NCBI GenBank assembly: GCA_965202895.1
Contig: OZ241901.1
Coordinates: forward strand, 4,588,001 to 4,652,000
From: JAJDXW01 sp965202895
Lineage (GTDB): Bacteria > Pseudomonadota > Gammaproteobacteria > HK1
Reading direction: 5' to 3'
DNA length: 64,000 nt
The notes beneath the pieces were generated by a model. It was not told where the DNA came from, ran no database searches, and was given only the letters and a program-made list of their open reading frames with translations. A program made the position numbers and the translations under genes. Below, piece after piece: positions 54,428 through 64,000 of the stretch (positions are counted from its first letter, which is position 1; each line of letters begins with the position of its first letter).

Positions 54428-55984
54428 TCACTTCCGCCGGCCGCGCCGCGCCCGGCCGCCGGGCCTCGCCCCGCCGGGTCTCGCCTGGCCGGGTGCGTCG
54501 CCGCCTTCCGTCGGGTCGTCCCCTTCCCCGAGGTCGATGGAGACCTCCGGCGGCGGCCCGGGCGCCGGGTCTCCGTCGAGATCGATCCGGTCCAGCTCGC
54601 CGACCTCGACGCGCCGGCCGAATCCGGGCGACTCCCCGGGCAGCTCCCCGGGCAGCCCCTCGGGCAGCTCCCCGGGGTCCGGGGGATCCGGCCGGTCCGG
54701 AGCCGATCCCTCGGACGCCGCGTCCCACTGGTCTTCTCCATCGAGGTCCATGCCGATGGGAAGATCGGCAGCCTCCTCTTCCCGGCCCTCCACGTCGGCC
54801 GCGAGCAAGTGCTCCGCCGCCCCGGCCTCCGTAGCCTCCGTGGTCTCCGCAGCCTCCATGGAATTCGCGGCCTCCGCGGCCTTCGCGGTCTCCGTGGCCG
54901 CGACGGCCGCCGTGGCCGCCGCGACCGCGCTCGCCGCGACGGTCCGCGGCGACGCCGGCTCCCGGCCCTCCGGCCCGAGCGCCTCCTCCGCGCCCGCCTC
55001 GCGATCCGTCCGCTCGTCCCCCAGCTCGTCCCCCAGTTCGTCCCCCGGACCCCGGGGCGCTCCGTCGTGCCTCTCGGCGCCCGTGTCCTCGTCCTCTCCC
55101 CCTTCGTCGAACGGCTCCTCCGGAAGCGCCTCTTCCGCCTCTCCGCGCTGCCGGAGCAGGGTGACGACCACGATGAGGACGAGGAGGACGATGAGGCTAC
55201 TGCCGAGTATGAGGGGGTTGACGGGAAGCCAGCTCGGGGCGGACGCCGCCCCCCCTCCGGCCGCCTCCCCTTCCGGCGGAGCGGACCCGGCGGGAGGGGC
55301 GGACCCGGCGGGGGGGGCGGGCCCGGCCTTCGCCCGCAGCACCTCCAGCTCCCGCCGGGCCGCGGCGAACTGGACGAGCAGCTCTTCGATCGCCTCGTCC
55401 CGCTCGGAGAGCCGCTCGTGCAGAGCGGCGATCGTTTCGCGGGCTTTGCGAAGCTCCTCCGCGGCGTCGCCCCCGCCCTCGGGCGTCCCCTCCGGGGTCG
55501 GAGGCGCCGGCCGGCGCGGGGCCGGCGAAGCGGGTGGAGCGGGCGGAGCCGGGCCCGGGGCGGCGGACCCGGTCCGGCGCCGGTTCCGCCACGCCTCGTT
55601 GTGGCGGGCGAACTCGGCTGCCGCCTCGCCGGGGGTGACCGCCTCCATCTCGGCCGCCGTCGGCACCCGCAAGGTGACGCCGGCGCGGAGCGCGTTGATG
55701 TTCCCTTCGACGAACGCCCCGGGGTTCGCCCGCAGGATGGCGATCATCGCCTGCCGGGGGTTGACCCTCGCCTCCCCCCGGAAACGGCTGGCGAGCTGCG
55801 AGAGGGTCTCGGCGGGCCGCACCGGCCCGTAGGTGGAGCCGGCCGCCTGCTGGGCCTCCACGGGCGCGGCAAGGGCGATGACCGCGGCGGCCGCCAGCCA
55901 GCGGATCGACCGCCCGGCGCCGGGAAGCCGCCGGCGGGTCCGCGGCCTCCGGACATGCCCGAGATCGGGGTTCAAGTCAGCCAA
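54428..55984 (-). CDS. fimV: FimV-like peptidoglycan-associated membrane protein
   Basis: 518 residues from a TTG at 55984 that overlaps the leuB 3' end by eight bases; no ATG or GTG precedes the signal segment. WLAAAAVIALAAPVEAQQ is the signal peptide. Next comes the FimV N-terminal LysM-like region (YGPVRPAETLSQLASRFRG, NPRQAMIAILRANPGAFVEG). A coiled coil (AEELRKARETIAALHERL), one membrane helix (LILGSSLIVLLVLIVVVTLL) and a long acidic low-complexity C-terminus follow. FimV proteins act in polar localisation and type IV pilus assembly. The C-terminal TPR domain of longer FimVs is not evident. Confidence 0.87.
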   Translation of the reverse strand: MADLNPDLGHVRRPRTRRRLPGAGRSIRWLAAAAVIALAAPVEAQQAAGSTYGPVRPAETLSQLASRFRGEARVNPRQAMIAILRANPGAFVEGNINALRAGVTLRVPTAAEMEAVTPGEAAAEFARHNEAWRNRRRTGSAAPGPAPPAPPASPAPRRPAPPTPEGTPEGGGDAAEELRKARETIAALHERLSERDEAIEELLVQFAAARRELEVLRAKAGPAPPAGSAPPAGSAPPEGEAAGGGAASAPSWLPVNPLILGSSLIVLLVLIVVVTLLRQRGEAEEALPEEPFDEGGEDEDTGAERHDGAPRGPGDELGDELGDERTDREAGAEEALGPEGREPASPRTVAASAVAAATAAVAATETAKAAEAANSMEAAETTEATEAGAAEHLLAADVEGREEEAADLPIGMDLDGEDQWDAASEGSAPDRPDPPDPGELPEGLPGELPGESPGFGRRVEVGELDRIDLDGDPAPGPPPEVSIDLGEGDDPTEGGDAPGQARPGGARPGGRARRGRRK

Positions 55985-57074
55985 GCTCCTCGATCACCGC
56001 CCGGCCCATCGCGGCGGTGCCGACTTCCCGGGTCCCCGGAGAAGCGATGTCGCGGGTGCGAAGCCCCCGGTCGAGGACCCGCGCTACGGCCCGCTCGACC
56101 CGCTCCGCGAGGTCCGGCCGGTCCAGGGTGTAGCGCAGCATCATGGCGGCGGAGAGGACGGTCGCGAGCGGATTGGCCGCATCCTGCCCCGCGATGTCGG
56201 GAGCGGACCCGTGGCACGGCTCGTAGAGACCCTTCCCCCCGGCGTCGAGGGAGGCGGACGGAAGCATCCCGATGGAGCCGGTGAGCATGGATGCGAGGTC
56301 CGACAGGATGTCCCCGAACATGTTGGTGGTCACGATCACGTCGAACTGCTTCGGGTCGCGCACGAGCTGCATCGCCGCGTTGTCGACGTACATGTGGGTG
56401 AGCTCCACGTCCCCGTACCCCGCTCCCACCCGGTCCGCCACCTCGCGCCAGAGCTCGCTCACCTCGAGGACGTTGGCCTTGTCCACCGAGCAGACCCGTC
56501 CGCCCCGCCGGCGGGCCGCCTCGAACGCGGCGCGGCAGATGCGTTCGATCTCGGACTCGGTGTAGACGAGGGTGTTCACCCCCCGGCGCTCGCCGCCGTC
56601 CATCGTCTCGATGCCCCGCGGGGCGCCGAAGTAGATGCCCCCGGTGAGCTCGCGGACGATGAGGACGTCGAGCCCGGCCACCACCTCGGGGCGCAGGGTG
56701 GAGGCGTCGGCGAGCTGCGGATAGAGGACCGCGGGGCGCAGGTTCGCGAACAGCCCGAGCCCGGAGCGAAGGCCGAGCAACCCCCGCTCGGGGCGGAGCT
56801 CCCGGTCGAGCCCGTCCCATCGCGGGCCGCCGATGGAGCCCATGAGCACCGCGTCGGCGGACCGGGCGGCCGCGAGCGTCTCGTCGGGGAGCGGCCGGCC
56901 GGTCGCCTCCCAGGCCGCGCCCCCGAGCAGGCCCTCCTCGATCTCCGCGTCGAAATCGGCGGTCTCCGACAGACGGCGAAGGACGCCCAGCGCCGGCGCG
57001 ATCACCTCCGGCCCGATGCCGTCGCCCGGAAGCGCGAGGATACGGGGGCGGTTGGGGCTCTTGGCGGCGCTCAT
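55977..57074 (-). CDS. leuB: 3-isopropylmalate dehydrogenase LeuB
   Basis: 365 residues, ATG 57074 with GGAG five bases before. Leucine synthesis: oxidative decarboxylation of 3-isopropylmalate. LPGDGIGPEVI, GSIGGPRWDG, substrate Arg region RPERGLLGLRSGLGLFANLRP, VRELTGGIYFG, Mg/NAD segment DNAAMQLVRDPKQFDVIVT and CHGSAPDIAGQDAANP. leuC and leuD are not adjacent. Confidence 0.96.
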   Translation of the reverse strand: MSAAKSPNRPRILALPGDGIGPEVIAPALGVLRRLSETADFDAEIEEGLLGGAAWEATGRPLPDETLAAARSADAVLMGSIGGPRWDGLDRELRPERGLLGLRSGLGLFANLRPAVLYPQLADASTLRPEVVAGLDVLIVRELTGGIYFGAPRGIETMDGGERRGVNTLVYTESEIERICRAAFEAARRRGGRVCSVDKANVLEVSELWREVADRVGAGYGDVELTHMYVDNAAMQLVRDPKQFDVIVTTNMFGDILSDLASMLTGSIGMLPSASLDAGGKGLYEPCHGSAPDIAGQDAANPLATVLSAAMMLRYTLDRPDLAERVERAVARVLDRGLRTRDIASPGTREVGTAAMGRAVIEELG

Positions 57075-57288
57075 GCGGTCTCCGGGACGGAAGGATGAAG
57101 CTGTCCCTCCAGCCAAGGATAACAACTGGACGCGATGGCGGATACCGGCCCCCCGTGCGCGGCACTTCTTCGGCAGGATGCTCCCGTCGCCGGGGACGCT
57201 GGATAAACGCAGTTCCAGTAGATGGCCGACGGCTCGACCGTCCGCGTACTGTCCGGGGGTGGCGTCCCGGCCCGGCGACACCCACTAC

Positions 57289-57361
57289 CTGCCCCCGCGC
57301 GCAGGGCCTTTTCTCACCGTCCTGGTCGCCGTACCGGCCCCCGCGCGCGGGGCTTTTTCCC
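57289..57361 (+). terminator. Two successive terminator-like hairpins on the plus strand
   Basis: CTGCCCCCGCGCGCAGGGCC followed by TTTTC (about 57291-57315), and GGCCCCCGCGCGCGGGGC followed by TTTTTC (about 57337-57361). They are near copies of each other about 48 bases apart. No annotated plus-strand gene ends upstream, since leuB starts on the other strand, so an unannotated short transcript may end here. Confidence 0.55.
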
Positions 57362-57404
57362 GCCGACCGACCCGCGGCCGGGCGCCGATGCCCACGAATC
57401 TTCC

Positions 57405-57545
57405 TGGGAACGGCGCATCCCACGGATGCGAGCGTCCTGGGAACGCGGGCGTCCCGCCCGCATCGACCCGTGGCGGTCTTGCCGTCCCATTTGCGGGCGG
57501 GACACAAGCGTTCCCAGGATGTCCGTGTACCCAGGACGCCGTATC
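57405..57545. repeat. Dispersed palindromic repeat, partial copy
   Basis: About 140 bases holding the hairpin module (CTGGGAACGCGGGCGTCCCG, CCATTTGCGGGCGGGACACA, AGCGTTCCCAGGA). The flanking GAGGCATG and CCGTGGGGTGAA modules are absent. Confidence 0.78.
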
Positions 57546-57713
57546 CGTGTCAGGCGCCGCTCCGATTCGACCGGATCGGGTTCACCCGCACGAACCAACG
57601 CGCGGATGGCCGTCGTGCGGCGCGAAGCCACTCCGGTGCGGCGGCTTCGGAGCCGGATGAGGGCCTCGGGCGGTAGAATCGTCCCATCCCGGGCAAGGGC
57701 CGCGCCGACCTCG

Positions 57714-58873
<1,160 letters not shown>

Positions 58874-58877
<4 letters not shown>

Positions 58878-59695
58878 ACGACCTGCAACACACCATCGAG
58901 GACGCCTTCGAGGAGCGGGCCGGGATCGCCCCCGGCCGCGCCGGCCGCGCGGTGACCGACGCCGTGGAGGCCACCCTCGCGATGCTCGACCGCGGGGAGA
59001 TCCGGGTCGCGGAGAAGATCGGCGGGGAGTGGACCGTGCACGAGTGGACCAAGAAGGCCGTCCTGCTCTCGTTCCGGCTCCGCGACAACGAGCTCATGCG
59101 GGGCGGGGTCACCCACTTCTTCGACAAGGTCCCGCTCAAGTTCGCGGGCATGGACGATGCGGAGCTCAGAGCGTCCGGGGTCCGGGTGGTGCCGCCCGCG
59201 TTCGCCCGCTACGGCGCCTACGTCGCGCCCGGGGTCGTGCTGATGCCGTCCTACGTGAACCTCGGGGCGTGGGTCGATTCCGGCACCATGGTCGACACCT
59301 GGGCGACGGTCGGGTCGTGCGCCCAGATCGGGAAGAACGTGCACCTGTCGGGGGGCGCCGGCATCGGCGGGGTGCTCGAGCCGCTCCAGGCGAGCCCGAC
59401 CATCATCGAGGACGACTGCTTCATCGGCGCCCGCTCGGAGATCGTGGAGGGGGTGGTCGTCGAGGAGGGCGCGGTCGTCTCGATGGGCGTCTTCATCGGG
59501 CAGAGCACCCGCATCTACGACCGGGAGACCGGGGAGATCCGCTACGGCCGCGTACCGGCCGGCTCGGTGGTGGTGCCGGGCAGCCTTCCCGCCCCGGACG
59601 GGAGCCACAGCCTCGCCTGCGCGGTCATCGTCAAGCGGGTGGACGCGAAGACCCGCGCCCGGGTCGGCCTCAACGAGCTGCTGCGGGACCTCTGA
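58874..59695 (+). CDS. dapD: Tetrahydrodipicolinate N-succinyltransferase DapD
   Basis: 273 residues, lysine/peptidoglycan precursor pathway. Left-handed beta-helix of hexapeptide repeats: RYGAYVAPGVVLMPSYVNLG, GTMVDTWATVGSCAQIG, VHLSGGAGIGGVLEP and ARSEIVEGVVVEEGAVVSMG. ATG 58874 overlaps the queG stop. Confidence 0.95.
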
Positions 59696-59804
59696 ACGGC
59701 CGGATGTGAACGGTTGAACGGCGGCTGAGCGCCGACTGAACGGCGGCCGAACGGCGCGGTTCGCCCGGGTGCCCGGCCGAACGGGGGATGCCCGGTGGGC
59801 GCGC
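59696..59804. repeat. Short degenerate repeats after the dapD stop
   Basis: Units of the type TGAACGGCGGC follow directly after the dapD stop (about five diverged copies to 59765). Similar in style to the repeats after sufS. Confidence 0.5.
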
Positions 59805-60947
59805 TCAGGGGGAAGGGCCGATCGGGACGAACCCGGCGCCCCCGGACGAAGCCACCGCCGCCTCGACGAACGCGACCCCGCGGGCGCCCTCGCTCCCGTC
59901 GCTCCGCCCGTCGCTCCGATGGATCCGGCCCGGCCACCCGGACCCGAGCCTCCCCGCGAGCCCCTCCACCGCGATCCCGTACTCGCGGTAGAGGTTCGCC
60001 CAGGCCCCCGCGAGCCCGTCCGGGGCGCCGCGGGGGACGGCGACGGAGGCGGCGGCCCGGGGATGCAGACCCGCCGCCGCCACCACCTTGCGTTCGGGCT
60101 CGCCCGGCCGCCCGACCCGGAGGCTCTCCGCCTCTCCCTGGCTCCAGACCACCGCCCCCTCCGCTCCCAGCACCCGGACGCCCACCACCCGATCGTTCCA
60201 GGCGGCCGCCTGGGTGAGGAGGATCGTGCCCCGGGCGCCGCCCTCGAAGCGGAGCGAGACGAACGCGGTGTCGTCGAGCCTTCGTTCCGGGAGGGTGCGG
60301 ATGAGCTCCGCCCGCACCGATTCGACCCGGAGCCCGGCCACGAACTCGGCGAGCTGGAACGCGTGGGTCCCGACGTCCGCCGCGGTCCCGGCCGCCCCCG
60401 CGAGGTCCGGGGCGTCACGCCACCCGACGTCCCCGTCGGGCGGCGGCTGGAGGAACTCGACGTGGACTTGGCGGACCGGGCCGATCTCGCCCGCGCCCAC
60501 CCTCTCGCGCGCTTCGCGCACCATCGGGAAGCCCGCCCACGGATAGGTCACCCCGAGGAGGAGTCCCCGCGCACGGGCACGCTCGACGAGATCGCGGGCG
60601 TCTTCGCCGCGGGTCGCGAGCGGCTTGTCGCAGACGACGTGCACCCCGGCATCGAGAAAGCATCGCGCGACCTCGTGGTGCGATTGGTTCGGGGTCGCGA
60701 CCGCGACCGCATCGATCCCGTCCGGCCGCGCGCGCTCCGCGGCGGCCATCGCCGCCGGGTCCGGGTAGGTGCGCGCGGGATCGATCCGCTGCTCCGCACC
60801 CTTTCTCCGATTGACCTCGGGGTCCCGGGAGAACATCCCGGCCACCAGCTCCCATGCCCCGGACCCGTGGGCCGCGCTCGCATGAACGGGACCGATCCGC
60901 CCCCAGCCGACCACCCCGAGGCGAAGGCGCCGGCCTACCCCGGACAT
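59805..60947 (-). CDS. Gfo/Idh/MocA-family NAD(P)-dependent oxidoreductase
   Basis: 380 residues. N-terminal Rossmann site LGVVGWGRIGPVHA, AVATPNQSHHEVARC, VHVVCDKPLATRGEDA with the family EKP-type motif as DKP (Lys retained), and the C-terminal sheet domain with DVGTHAFQLAEFVAG containing the catalytic-type Asp/His. Substrate is probably a sugar, inositol or related polyol but cannot be read. Convergent with dapD; ATG 60947. Confidence 0.88.
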   Translation of the reverse strand: MSGVGRRLRLGVVGWGRIGPVHASAAHGSGAWELVAGMFSRDPEVNRRKGAEQRIDPARTYPDPAAMAAAERARPDGIDAVAVATPNQSHHEVARCFLDAGVHVVCDKPLATRGEDARDLVERARARGLLLGVTYPWAGFPMVREARERVGAGEIGPVRQVHVEFLQPPPDGDVGWRDAPDLAGAAGTAADVGTHAFQLAEFVAGLRVESVRAELIRTLPERRLDDTAFVSLRFEGGARGTILLTQAAAWNDRVVGVRVLGAEGAVVWSQGEAESLRVGRPGEPERKVVAAAGLHPRAAASVAVPRGAPDGLAGAWANLYREYGIAVEGLAGRLGSGWPGRIHRSDGRSDGSEGARGVAFVEAAVASSGGAGFVPIGPSP

Positions 60948-62007
60948 CTCACCGGGCTTCGCCGAGAGGGCGCCGAGACGCGGAGGCGGCCGGCCGCACG
61001 GGCCGCAAGACCCCGGAGGGCGAGCCGCAGGACGACTTCATTCTGCCGGCCTCCGGCACCGGGAACGGCCGCCGCGTCCTGATCTGCATCGCGTGAATCG
61101 TCGAATTCGCATTCTCGGTCCGGCATCACCCGGGTTCTTCACCCGGATTCATCTTCGAGGCGTATCCGACGCGCCCCCGATGAGAATGAAATGGGAGTGA
61201 TACGGAATCGTCGACCGACCGGCTCGGTCCCCATCGGACCGGGATACCGCCCCACTTCTCGCTCGGCGTCCGGCAGGACCCGGGACGGCGCCGCACGCAG
61301 GCCGTTGCGCCGAAGGGCCAGGCAGGGATATCGCCCCACTGTCGAGCATTCCGTATGATTGAGGCATGTGCGCGGTGGGGTCTTCGCCGGGCATGCCTCT
61401 CGCGAACGCTCTTGGACACGGCGTCCCGGGAACGGCGCGTCTGGAAGACGCGGGCGTCCCGCCCGCATTGATCGGCGGCGGCCTCGCCGTCCCATTTGCG
61501 GGCGGGACACGAGCGTTCCCAGGACGCCGTGCCCGCGCAAGTGGCTCCGTGGGCTGAAATCCGTCAGCAACCCCCTCGAACCGACCCCAAACCACGGGAG
61601 AACGCCGTCTCCGTGGGGGTGAAAAATATCTCAACCCCCGATCTCCACCCTCTATATCAAGAGCTTGCGAACAGCGCCCGGGGCTCGGGATTCCCAATGA
61701 AATGACCCTGGGGCGAGCCGGGGTCCCCAGGGTCCCCGGGATCCGATGAAGCGCCGGTGGTGGCGCTTCCTCCCGGCGGGGGCGGCCTGCCGAGCAGGGC
61801 GGCCTGCCGAGGACCGCGGGCCCGGCAGGCCGGGGATGGCTTGGGCCTGCGAGTGAAGCCGGGACCGGGGAGCGGAGCGGGCACGGCCGACCCCGCGTCG
61901 AAGCGGCCGGGATCGGGGTGCGCCCCGCCGCCGGGAGCGGATCGGCCTCCGCGGCAGGGGGACGGCGAGATATCCGGGCCACGGCCGGCCGGTCCGTCTC
62001 CACGTCT
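60948..62007. other. 1.06-kb gap holding dispersed repeat copy C
   Basis: Apart from the repeat (61361-61690) there is a direct repeat of GGGATA(C/T)CGCCCCACT near 61241 and 61327. A strong hairpin (arms about 61704-61713 and 61724-61733) may lie downstream of the amidinotransferase transcript on the minus strand. No gene supported. Confidence 0.5.
61361..61690. repeat. Dispersed palindromic repeat, copy C
   Basis: Full copy beginning GAGGCATGTGCGCGGTGGGG and ending near GAACAGCGCCCGGGGC. The right hairpin arm equals that of copy A. The left arm carries the inserted short palindrome GCGTCTGGAAGACGC that copy B has on its right arm. Confidence 0.85.
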
Positions 62008-63189
62008 TCACCGCCCGCGGGAGGAGCCCGGCCCGGGGAGGTCCCCGGAGGGATCTCCGGGGAGATCGATCCGGGTGCCGGGAACCTGTCTCGGGAAGTA
62101 GTCCTCGCAGCTCCCCTCCCGGTACACGTCGGCGGTCGCACAGTGCAGGCCCCCGCCGAAGGCATAGGCGTCCCGGAACGGGATCGGGATCACCTCCATG
62201 CCGAGCCGGTCGAGCTGCTCGGCCTGCGCGTGCTCGCTCGCCTCCACGCACACCGTCTTCGGGTCCAGCACGAGGCAGTTCATGGAGAGCCAGACGCTCG
62301 AATAGCAGAGCGGCGGCGGCTCGCGGTGGGCGGGCGGGGCCGCGTCCACGATCTCCCAGTCGTTCGCCTCGAAGATGCGGCGCTGCTCCTCGGGGAGGCG
62401 CCGGGTCGGGTTGTTGATGACGAGCCCGGGCCGGAGGGTGACGAACGTGGCGTCGATGTGGATCGGCCACGGGTCGCCGGGAAAGTTGACCGAGTGCACC
62501 CGGTGCTCGGGGAAGTGCCGCCGCAGCCACTCCATGCCGCGCCGGTTGGTGGTCAGCCCGTGCTGGCAGAAGAGGTCCCTTCCGATCCGCAGCACGTCGG
62601 CCGCGTCGAACAGGGGCTCGTGCTCGGTGGTGACGAAGTCGAGGGCCGCGGTCCGGCGCAGCCGCTCCTCCAGGGTGATCTCGTCGAAGTATCCAGGCTG
62701 GTAGGACTGGTCGGTGAGCCGCGGGCGCGGCGCCTGCTCCCAGCGGAACCCCGGGTCCTCGTCGAAGTAGCGCTGCATGAGGGGGTGGTAGGCCAGGTAC
62801 TCGAAGTACCGGCACCGGAACGACATCGCCGCGCTCAGGATCTCGCGGCCGACGGTGAGGAGCACGTCCCGGGGCGGCATGCAGCCGAACATGCAGCTCG
62901 TCGTGAAGTCGGGGGTGACGACCGCCCGGTTCCACTGGATGGGCTCCGGACGGTCCACCCGGATGCCGCGCCCTTCGAGGACGGCGGCGAAGTGGTCGAG
63001 CTGCTCGTTCGCGCGTTCGACCGTCTCGAGCGGGCGCGGCCCCCACCGGCCCCGCATGGCGCTGTCCTCCGGGATCTTCGCCTCGGTGGCCGGCTCGGTC
63101 GGGGGGATGCAGGTGTGGTCGGCCCGCCCCAGGATGACGTGGCGGAGGGGGTCGAAGTCGTTCCACGAGCTGACGACGGTGTCGGTCAT
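62008..63189 (-). CDS. Amidinotransferase (glycine amidinotransferase-like)
   Basis: 393 residues of the AGAT/GATM-type pentein fold. N-terminal SSWNDFDPLRHVILGRADHT is characteristic, and MFGCMPPRDVLL follows. Catalytic triad candidates are Asp in LFDAADVLRIG, His in WPIHIDATFV, and Cys350 in GGGLHCATADV. It transfers an amidino group from arginine to an amine acceptor, glycine in the best-known case. The acceptor here is not certain. A gene for guanidinoacetate methylation is not seen. Confidence 0.88.
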   Translation of the reverse strand: MTDTVVSSWNDFDPLRHVILGRADHTCIPPTEPATEAKIPEDSAMRGRWGPRPLETVERANEQLDHFAAVLEGRGIRVDRPEPIQWNRAVVTPDFTTSCMFGCMPPRDVLLTVGREILSAAMSFRCRYFEYLAYHPLMQRYFDEDPGFRWEQAPRPRLTDQSYQPGYFDEITLEERLRRTAALDFVTTEHEPLFDAADVLRIGRDLFCQHGLTTNRRGMEWLRRHFPEHRVHSVNFPGDPWPIHIDATFVTLRPGLVINNPTRRLPEEQRRIFEANDWEIVDAAPPAHREPPPLCYSSVWLSMNCLVLDPKTVCVEASEHAQAEQLDRLGMEVIPIPFRDAYAFGGGLHCATADVYREGSCEDYFPRQVPGTRIDLPGDPSGDLPGPGSSRGR

Positions 63190-63303
63190 GGCCGGTGCGC
63201 GTTCCGGGAGGGGGCGGGAGCGGCGGGGGGCGGAGCGGGACAGGAGCGAGCCGGCCGGGCCGGGATGCGGGACGGCCGGGAAGCCCGCTCGGCGCCCGTC
63301 CCG

Positions 63304-64000
63304 TCAGTACCCGGCCTGCGGGGCCGCGGGCGCGGAGGCCGCTCCCTCCGGCGGCCCGTCCGCCCGCATGGCGTCCACCGCCGCCTTCGCCGCGCCCGCG
63401 AGGAGCCGGGCGTCGCTCGCGATGGTGACGAAGGAGAAGCCGCGCTCCACCATCTCCCTCGCGTAGTCGGTGGCCATGCAGTGGATCCCGGCCTGGATCC
63501 CGTGCTTCTTCGCGCATTCCAGGATGCGCTCGATCCACGGAAACGCCACCTCGTCCCGGGTATCGAGCCGGGGCGGGCGCCCGAGGCACGCGCAGAGATC
63601 GTTCGGGCCGATGTAGATGCCGTCGAGGCCCGGGGTGGACATGATCGCGTCGAGGTTGTCGAGGGCCTCGCGGGTCTCGATCATCGCGAGGGTCACCACC
63701 AGCTCCGCCGACTTCGCGACGTAGTCCGCTCCGGCGTACAGGGTCGCCCGGACCGGCCCGATGCTCCGGTAGCCGTCCGGCGGGTAGCGGCAGGCGCCGA
63801 CGAAGCGCTCCGTCTCCTCGCGGTTGCCGACCATCGGACAGACGACGCCGAACGCCCCCCCGTCCAGGGCCTTCATGATGATGCCGGGCTCGTTCCAGGG
63901 GACCCGGGCGAGGGGCACGGTGGGGGTGGTGGTGATCGCCCGCAGGCACTCCACCGCCGTGTCGTAGTGGGTGACCCCGTGCTGCATGTCCACCGTGATC
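63304..64000 (-). CDS. HpcH/HpaI-family aldolase (5' end outside window)
   Basis: About 232 residues visible; the reading frame continues past the window edge (ITVDMQHG). Class II pyruvate aldolase motifs: TVPLARVPWNEPGIIMKALD, GAFGVVCPMVGN, YRSIGPVRA, TLAMIETREALDNLDAI, PGLDGIYIGPNDL and GIHCMATDYAREM. It cleaves or forms 2-keto-3-deoxy or hydroxy-keto acids with divalent metal. 114 bases upstream of the amidinotransferase gene and probably cotranscribed with it. Confidence 0.9.
   Translation of the reverse strand, partial: ITVDMQHGVTHYDTAVECLRAITTTPTVPLARVPWNEPGIIMKALDGGAFGVVCPMVGNREETERFVGACRYPPDGYRSIGPVRATLYAGADYVAKSAELVVTLAMIETREALDNLDAIMSTPGLDGIYIGPNDLCACLGRPPRLDTRDEVAFPWIERILECAKKHGIQAGIHCMATDYAREMVERGFSFVTIASDARLLAGAAKAAVDAMRADGPPEGAASAPAAPQAGY

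Larger units (their letters stand above)
57075..57713. other. leuB-queG divergent gap with hairpins and a partial dispersed repeat
   Basis: 639 bases between divergent genes. It contains two terminator-like hairpins on the plus strand and a partial copy of the dispersed repeat (both listed separately). No protein gene supported. Confidence 0.55.

Noticed and set aside
53611..54741. Extended TruA start at 54741
   Set aside because: The extra 114 residues are the antisense of the fimV C-terminus and are Arg/Pro-rich; GTG 54399 matches the family N-terminus.

Overview
The window is very GC-rich DNA (by eye about 70%) from what is most likely a gammaproteobacterium. The best evidence is the gene order leuB-fimV-truA-trpF-trpB-trpA-accD-folC-dedD-cvpA-purF (minus strand, 46.0-57.1 kb), together with a class I fumarase, a FimV-type protein and two outer-membrane autotransporters. 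I cannot place it below class. Translational coupling through ATGA or GTGA overlaps is common.

Layout. 0-4.1 kb: the end of a guanine deaminase, then a minus-strand operon of a Tat-exported ferredoxin-fused aldo/keto reductase, a small membrane protein and malonyl-CoA decarboxylase. 4.1-5.2 kb: two copies of a dispersed palindromic repeat. 5.2-10.7 kb: a subtilisin-like lipoprotein autotransporter, then acyl-CoA ligase, hotdog thioesterase and an MDR dehydrogenase. 10.8-15.4 kb: a giant autotransporter whose only credible start (ATG 15429, good Shine-Dalgarno, signal peptide) is separated from the long reading frame by a run of 13 C, leaving it one base out of frame. This looks like a phase-variable gene in the OFF state. 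15.4-19 kb: gene-poor, with two small anchored coiled-coil repeat proteins. 19-22.4 kb: a fused dipeptide-type ABC ATPase, an SDR without the usual YxxxK, and a TPR protein. 22.7-29.6 kb: the SUF Fe-S assembly operon sufB-C-D-S-U-T plus a Rieske ferredoxin, preceded by a sigma70-like promoter overlapped by an IscR-like operator.

29.9-43.7 kb is an accessory or defence island. It holds VapBC, a Fic-Sel1 protein, two halves of an Rpn-type nuclease gene around a DUF418 membrane protein, a group II intron remnant against a broken DNA methylase gene, an AT-richer SIR2-HerA-KTSC operon, a truncated AlbA_2 gene, a REPIN, an IS transposase remnant, and a DprA-like protein coupled to a RecQ-like helicase fused to a phosphoribosyltransferase. 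The SIR2-HerA-KTSC operon and the DprA/helicase-PRTase pair are the best candidates for anti-phage or anti-plasmid systems.

43.7-64 kb is mostly core metabolism: msrB, fumarase, purF, cvpA, dedD, folC, accD, trpA, trpB, trpF, truA, fimV and leuB (minus), queG-dapD (plus), then a Gfo/Idh/MocA oxidoreductase, an amidinotransferase and a partial HpcH/HpaI aldolase (minus). A third full copy and one partial copy of the dispersed repeat lie in intergenic gaps here.
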